Translations under genes and position numbers: made by a program | The notes under the pieces: model-generated | What the model was told of the DNA's origin: nothing | Seen by the model: only the letters and a program-made list of their open reading frames with translations | Databases searched by the model: none | NCBI GenBank assembly: GCA_019636555.1 | Contig: JAHBXH010000001.1 | Location: 2,638,928-2,702,927, forward strand | Reading direction: 5' to 3' | Origin: Phycisphaeraceae bacterium | Lineage (GTDB): Bacteria; Planctomycetota; Phycisphaerae; Phycisphaerales; UBA1924 | DNA: 64,000 nucleotides | In this document: piece after piece, positions 60,532-64,000 of the stretch | Layout of the letters: the number at the start of each line of letters is the position of its first letter | How positions within the stretch are numbered: position 1 is the stretch's first letter

Positions 60532-62217
60532 TCAGTCGTCCCGAAGCCGCCGATTGGTGATGACCATCAGAATGACGAGCACGACCGCCGCGAGAAATCC
60601 CGCGACCCCGATCGCCGTCAGCGCGCCCAATCCGGCGTTGCGCGCCGCCAGAATCAGAATCGAAGAACCGACGAGCATTGATGCAATGATCAGCGCAAAC
60701 GAAATGTTGCGGCTGGCGTGCTCGATCGTGTGAGTGAGCCTGGTCAGTCCGCGGTGCTCGAGATTGATCGCGAACCGGTTGCGCCTGACCTGCGTAAGGA
60801 GTGACCGCAGTTCCGCGGGAAGATCCTCCGCGAACTCGATGTAGTTCAGAAGGCTTTTTTGGGCGCGCGTCCGTAGCGCCGTGAAGCTGTATCGCTTTTC
60901 GACGAGTTTCTCAACAAACGGACGCACAAACTCCGCGAGCGGGAACGACGGATCAACCCATCGCCCGACTGATTCGATCGTCGTGAGGGCCTTGATCAGG
61001 AACACCAGGTCGGCGGGGCAGCTGATCTTGTTCGCTCGAAGTGCCCCGAAGAATTCGTCGAGGAGTTTTCCGAGATTCAACTGATCGAGCGAGACGTTCT
61101 GGAACTGCGAAACGATCGCGTGCACATCATTCCGCAGCGCGCGATCCTCGAGCTTCTCCGCGGGCACATCTCCCAGTACCCCCACCACGCCGATCACCCG
61201 ATCGACATCTCCGCCCACCACACCCGAAACCAGGTCGGCGAGCTGCCGCGCGGTCCGCGCATCGATCTCGCCCGTCATGCCGCAGTCAATGAAGGCGATA
61301 CGACCCTTCGGAAGTGCGATCAGATTTCCCGGGTGCGGGTCCGCGTGGAAGAAACCGAACTCGAGGCATTGGCGGAACACGGCGCGCGTTCCGTTTTCCA
61401 CGAGTGCCCGGCAAGTCTCCGGCTCCATTTTGTCTGGAACAAGCTGATTGAAGATTTTGCCGCGGATTTCCTGGAGCGCCAGAACATTCTGCGTCGTTGC
61501 TTCCCAGTAGACCTTCGGAAAGACCACTCCGGGGTCTTCTTCGAAGAAGCCGCGCAGGCGATCGGTCGATCGGCCCTCGTGTTCGAGATCGAGTTCCTTT
61601 GCGATTTCCCGCGCGAACTCATCAACGACCGCCGAAGGGCTGTATCCCAGATTGCGAAAATAGTTCTCGGCGATCTCGGCGAGGTGGCGGAGGATTTCCA
61701 TGTCCGCTTCGACCACGTCGCGGATACCCGGCCGGAGCACCTTCAGCACGATGCGCGCGCCATCGTGAAGCACAGCGCGATGAACCTGCGCGATCGATGC
61801 CGCGGCGAGCGGCTTCTTCTGAATGGATCGAAACAGCGTGTGCAGGCGAGGCCCGTACTCTTCCTCCAGTCGTTTTTCGATGAGCTCGTATTCGACGCCC
61901 GGGACGCTGTTCTGGAGCGACTTGAACTCTTCAGCCCACTCAATCGGGATCAAGTCCGGCCGAGTGCTGAGAATCTGACCCATTTTGATGAAGGTCGGTC
62001 CCAACTCCTCAAGCACGATCCGCAACCGGACCTGACGGGGCAAGTCCTCCGACTTGCGGGGAGACCTGCCGAGAATCTCCCGCCCGCGCTCGATGAGCGC
62101 CGCGAGCCCGATCTGCTCAGCAAAATCGGCGAACCCGTGCCGCCCGAGCACTTCGAGCACGTGGACGTACCGCTGGACGTTTCGGATGCGGCGGGCAACG
62201 GGTGAGAAAGTGACCAT
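60532..62217 (-). CDS. AarF/UbiB (ABC1) family atypical kinase
   Basis: 561 aa from ATG 62217 (AGGGAG upstream). ABC1 signature ELGPTFIKMGQILSTRPDLIP (K-x-G-Q), AAASIAQVHRA (Ala-rich loop), VLKVLRPG (Lys), FFHADPHPGN and IDCGMTG. Two C-terminal transmembrane helices. UbiB-type proteins act in quinone or lipid metabolism. Its stop abuts the previous gene end. The longer frame to 62460 lacks similarity. Confidence 0.95.
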   Translation of the reverse strand: MVTFSPVARRIRNVQRYVHVLEVLGRHGFADFAEQIGLAALIERGREILGRSPRKSEDLPRQVRLRIVLEELGPTFIKMGQILSTRPDLIPIEWAEEFKSLQNSVPGVEYELIEKRLEEEYGPRLHTLFRSIQKKPLAAASIAQVHRAVLHDGARIVLKVLRPGIRDVVEADMEILRHLAEIAENYFRNLGYSPSAVVDEFAREIAKELDLEHEGRSTDRLRGFFEEDPGVVFPKVYWEATTQNVLALQEIRGKIFNQLVPDKMEPETCRALVENGTRAVFRQCLEFGFFHADPHPGNLIALPKGRIAFIDCGMTGEIDARTARQLADLVSGVVGGDVDRVIGVVGVLGDVPAEKLEDRALRNDVHAIVSQFQNVSLDQLNLGKLLDEFFGALRANKISCPADLVFLIKALTTIESVGRWVDPSFPLAEFVRPFVEKLVEKRYSFTALRTRAQKSLLNYIEFAEDLPAELRSLLTQVRRNRFAINLEHRGLTRLTHTIEHASRNISFALIIASMLVGSSILILAARNAGLGALTAIGVAGFLAAVVLVILMVITNRRLRDD

Positions 62218-62523
62218 GACTCCCTGACAGCGTAGCGACCGCGATTCGGAGCGTTCCTTGTGCACAATCAGGCCGCGTCCCAAAGGGGAGTTGCCGCTGC
62301 GCGTTCTGCCTGGCGCTCGCTGGAGGGCTGCCCTGCACTGTTCCGATGAGGGAAACCGCGATCGCGTATCGACGCAGCCGTCGCACCCCCTGGAATTCAC
62401 GCTCGGCCGGAAGGCGCGGTGGAGCCGTGTATTCCCCGATGTCCGCACGCCCACTTGCAAGCTAATTCACAGTTTGCTAGTCTTCGCCCTCCGCATTCCG
62501 CGGCAATTCGAGGAGATTGGGGC
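62218..62523. other. Intergenic region between divergent genes
   Basis: 306 bp without a gene I can support. Contains the ubiB-like promoter side (TACGCT near 62231 on minus) and the plus-strand promoter given next. Confidence 0.4.
62455..62483 (+). promoter_or_regulatory. Sigma-70-like promoter
   Basis: TTGCAA (62455-62460), 17-bp spacer, TAGTCT (62478-62483). Leaves a leader of about 35 nt before ATG 62524. Confidence 0.6.
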
Positions 62524-63159
62524 ATGATCAAGGGCATAATCGGGGGCGTCATCGGCGGTGCGATCGGCGCTGCGATCTGGGCGGCAATTGCGTACTTCGC
62601 GCACGTGCAGATCGGATTGGTTGCAATCGGGGTCGGTGCGTTGGTCGGCGGCGGCACATTCATGTTTGCGGGAGATCAAGCCTCGCCGCTTACCGGCGTT
62701 GCCGCGGCGATCATCGCGCTTGCGTCCATCGCCGGCGGCAAGTTCATGACCGTTCATGCCTATTTCGCGAATATCAAGGGGACCGTTCACAAGGCGATCA
62801 TTGTGGACGACGAGGTCGCCGTGCTGCATATCGCACGTCAGGTCGCCCAAGAATGGGAACAGAGCGGTAAGAAGATCGCGTGGCCCACCGATGTAAAGGA
62901 CGACAAGGCAACGGAAGAGTCGGAGTTTCCGACCGAAGTTTGGTCCGATGCGAAAGTCCGGTGGTCGGCGATGAGCCAGACCCAGCAGGACGGGTACAAG
63001 CGCGATCTCGAGGCGAACCTCAAAGGTGAGGTGGATGGAGTGGTCGCCGGCATCGAGTCAGACGTCTTTGCGAAGTCATTTTCGTTCTTCGACATTCTCT
63101 GGGGGTTTCTCGCGATCGGTGCCGCGTACAAGTTGGGATCGGGCGAGGCGGAAGGGTGA
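62524..63159 (+). CDS. Membrane protein of unknown function
   Basis: 211 aa. Two to three hydrophobic helices at the N-terminus (GGVIGGAIGAAIWAAIAYF, GLVAIGVGALVGGGTFMFA, GVAAAIIALASIAGG), a soluble middle part of about 110 residues, and a C-terminal helix FFDILWGFLAIGAAYKLG. The Gly-rich helices resemble small glycine-zipper proteins. GGAG 8 nt before ATG. No family recognised. Confidence 0.75.
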   Translation: MIKGIIGGVIGGAIGAAIWAAIAYFAHVQIGLVAIGVGALVGGGTFMFAGDQASPLTGVAAAIIALASIAGGKFMTVHAYFANIKGTVHKAIIVDDEVAVLHIARQVAQEWEQSGKKIAWPTDVKDDKATEESEFPTEVWSDAKVRWSAMSQTQQDGYKRDLEANLKGEVDGVVAGIESDVFAKSFSFFDILWGFLAIGAAYKLGSGEAEG

Positions 63160-63178
63160 TCGACGGCCGAGGCAGTTT

Positions 63179-64000
63179 TCAAAGGACCAGAGCCACAACC
63201 ACCGCGACCCCCGCCACAATGGGCGCGAGCAGAATCGTGCCGAGTCGCCGTGCCAACGGCGCACCGCCCAAGGCGCCCGCGATCGCGAGCTTGACGAGTG
63301 TATTCACGACCGCCGCGATGATGATCGCAACCGCCGCGGTTGATCCATCTGCCTGACCGGACTTGGCCATCCCCGCGGTCGAAAGCGTGATCGCGTCCAT
63401 ATCCGTCAGACCGCTGATCGCCGCGATCGCGAAAAGCCCGGCTCTCCCGAGATTCTCTTTGCCGGCGATCGCCAGCAACTGCACCAGCGCGAACAGGGCG
63501 GCAAAGACCAGCGCGGACTTCAATTCGGTCGGATTCTTCTGATTGGAGGGCGAAAACGCGATTTCCGAGTCCTTTGTGCGCCTTGCGATGAGAAACCCCG
63601 TGCCCGCTCCGACAACCGATGCCGCGAGCACAACCGCAAGCGCAACCGCGATCACAGTCGCGCTGCCGCGCGCCGCGGCAAAGGCGAGAATGATCACCCG
63701 GACGAGCATGACCGAGTTTGCGAGGGCGATCGCGGGGGCCGCCGAAGCCGCCGAAGCTCCCTTGCTTCTGACCATCCGTGACACGCTCACGGTCGTCGCC
63801 GTGCTCGAAACGAGTCCGCCGAGAAGCGCGGCGAGAAGCGTGCCGGATTTGGTTCCGAATACTCGGAGGGCCACGTACCCGCAAAGGCTGATGCCGGTGA
63901 CCAGCACCACCATCAGCCAGATCTTGTACGGATTGATCGCGTCGTACGGGCCCATCGCCTCATTTGGGATCACTGGAAAAATGATCAGCGCGATGACGGC
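63179..64000 (-). CDS. MgtC/SapB-type membrane protein, DUF4010 part (N-terminus beyond window)
   Basis: Open from the right edge; 273 codons seen. Contains the DUF4010 pattern GPYDAINPYKIWLMVVLVTGI and SSTATTVSVSRM, plus about eight transmembrane helices. ISGLTDMDAITLSTAGMA near the end is also typical. The N-terminal MgtC-like half should lie outside. Transport or ion-related role unknown. Confidence 0.88.
   Translation of the reverse strand, partial: AVIALIIFPVIPNEAMGPYDAINPYKIWLMVVLVTGISLCGYVALRVFGTKSGTLLAALLGGLVSSTATTVSVSRMVRSKGASAASAAPAIALANSVMLVRVIILAFAAARGSATVIAVALAVVLAASVVGAGTGFLIARRTKDSEIAFSPSNQKNPTELKSALVFAALFALVQLLAIAGKENLGRAGLFAIAAISGLTDMDAITLSTAGMAKSGQADGSTAAVAIIIAAVVNTLVKLAIAGALGGAPLARRLGTILLAPIVAGVAVVVALVL

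Overview
The window looks like the chromosome of a planctomycete, most probably class Phycisphaerae. The DNA is GC-rich. Secreted proteins carry paired dockerin-like Ca-binding motifs of the type D-x-N-x-D-x-x-x-D-D-x-D-F-V-x-F. Type IV pilus genes, a CoaB without CoaA, and several genes with no Shine-Dalgarno sequence are also present. The taxonomic call is inference from these traits; no 16S gene is in the window.

Layout. 1-7.5 kb: the N-terminal part of a PilB-type ATPase (cut by the left edge), coaB, a pseudouridine synthase fused to a SAM methyltransferase, a secreted M1 aminopeptidase with a dockerin-like tail, tRNA-Gly(UCC) and a pilin gene. 7.7-17.3 kb (minus strand): one tightly packed operon that starts with signalling genes (response regulator, HD-GYP phosphodiesterase, histidine kinase, STAS protein) and continues into pilus assembly genes (pilB, pilC, pilM, pilN, pilO and a pilP-like gene). 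17.4-20.8 kb (plus strand, divergent): four minor pilin or pseudopilin genes.

20.8-33.4 kb: a nearly complete purine catabolic locus. The plus strand has the three xanthine dehydrogenase subunits, xdhC, a MocA-like cytidylyltransferase, adenine deaminase and a CitE-like TIM-barrel protein. The minus-strand operon runs allantoinase, allantoicase, OHCU decarboxylase, HIU hydrolase, urate oxidase. Together they convert adenine through hypoxanthine, xanthine, urate and allantoin to ureidoglycolate and urea. 33.6-39.0 kb: the molybdenum cofactor genes that xanthine dehydrogenase needs (moaA, moaD-moaE-TauE/SafE permease, moeA, moaC, mogA).

39-41.9 kb: a methyltransferase, tRNA-Leu(CAA), an integrase that looks 5'-truncated, a dispersed repeat and an aspartate racemase-like gene. 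41.9-64 kb: mainly housekeeping genes (hscB-like, a second M1 peptidase, a thioredoxin, DUF1015, AhpD-like, purQ, mnmA, priA, carA, rhodanese, TPR, 3-hydroxyacyl-CoA dehydrogenase, AarF/UbiB kinase and a DUF4010 membrane protein), plus several proteins of unknown role.

The most unusual signals are: (1) nine genes in which a TANNNT box ends 5-6 nt before the start codon with no Shine-Dalgarno sequence, suggesting leaderless mRNAs, concentrated in the allantoin and molybdenum cofactor genes; (2) the pseudouridine synthase-methyltransferase fusion; (3) a CitE-like protein placed where glyoxylate from ureides would be handled; (4) a TauE/SafE permease coupled to moaE; (5) a c-di-GMP signalling cassette in the pilus operon; (6) two dispersed repeat families, one of them inserted in frame in a xanthine dehydrogenase subunit.
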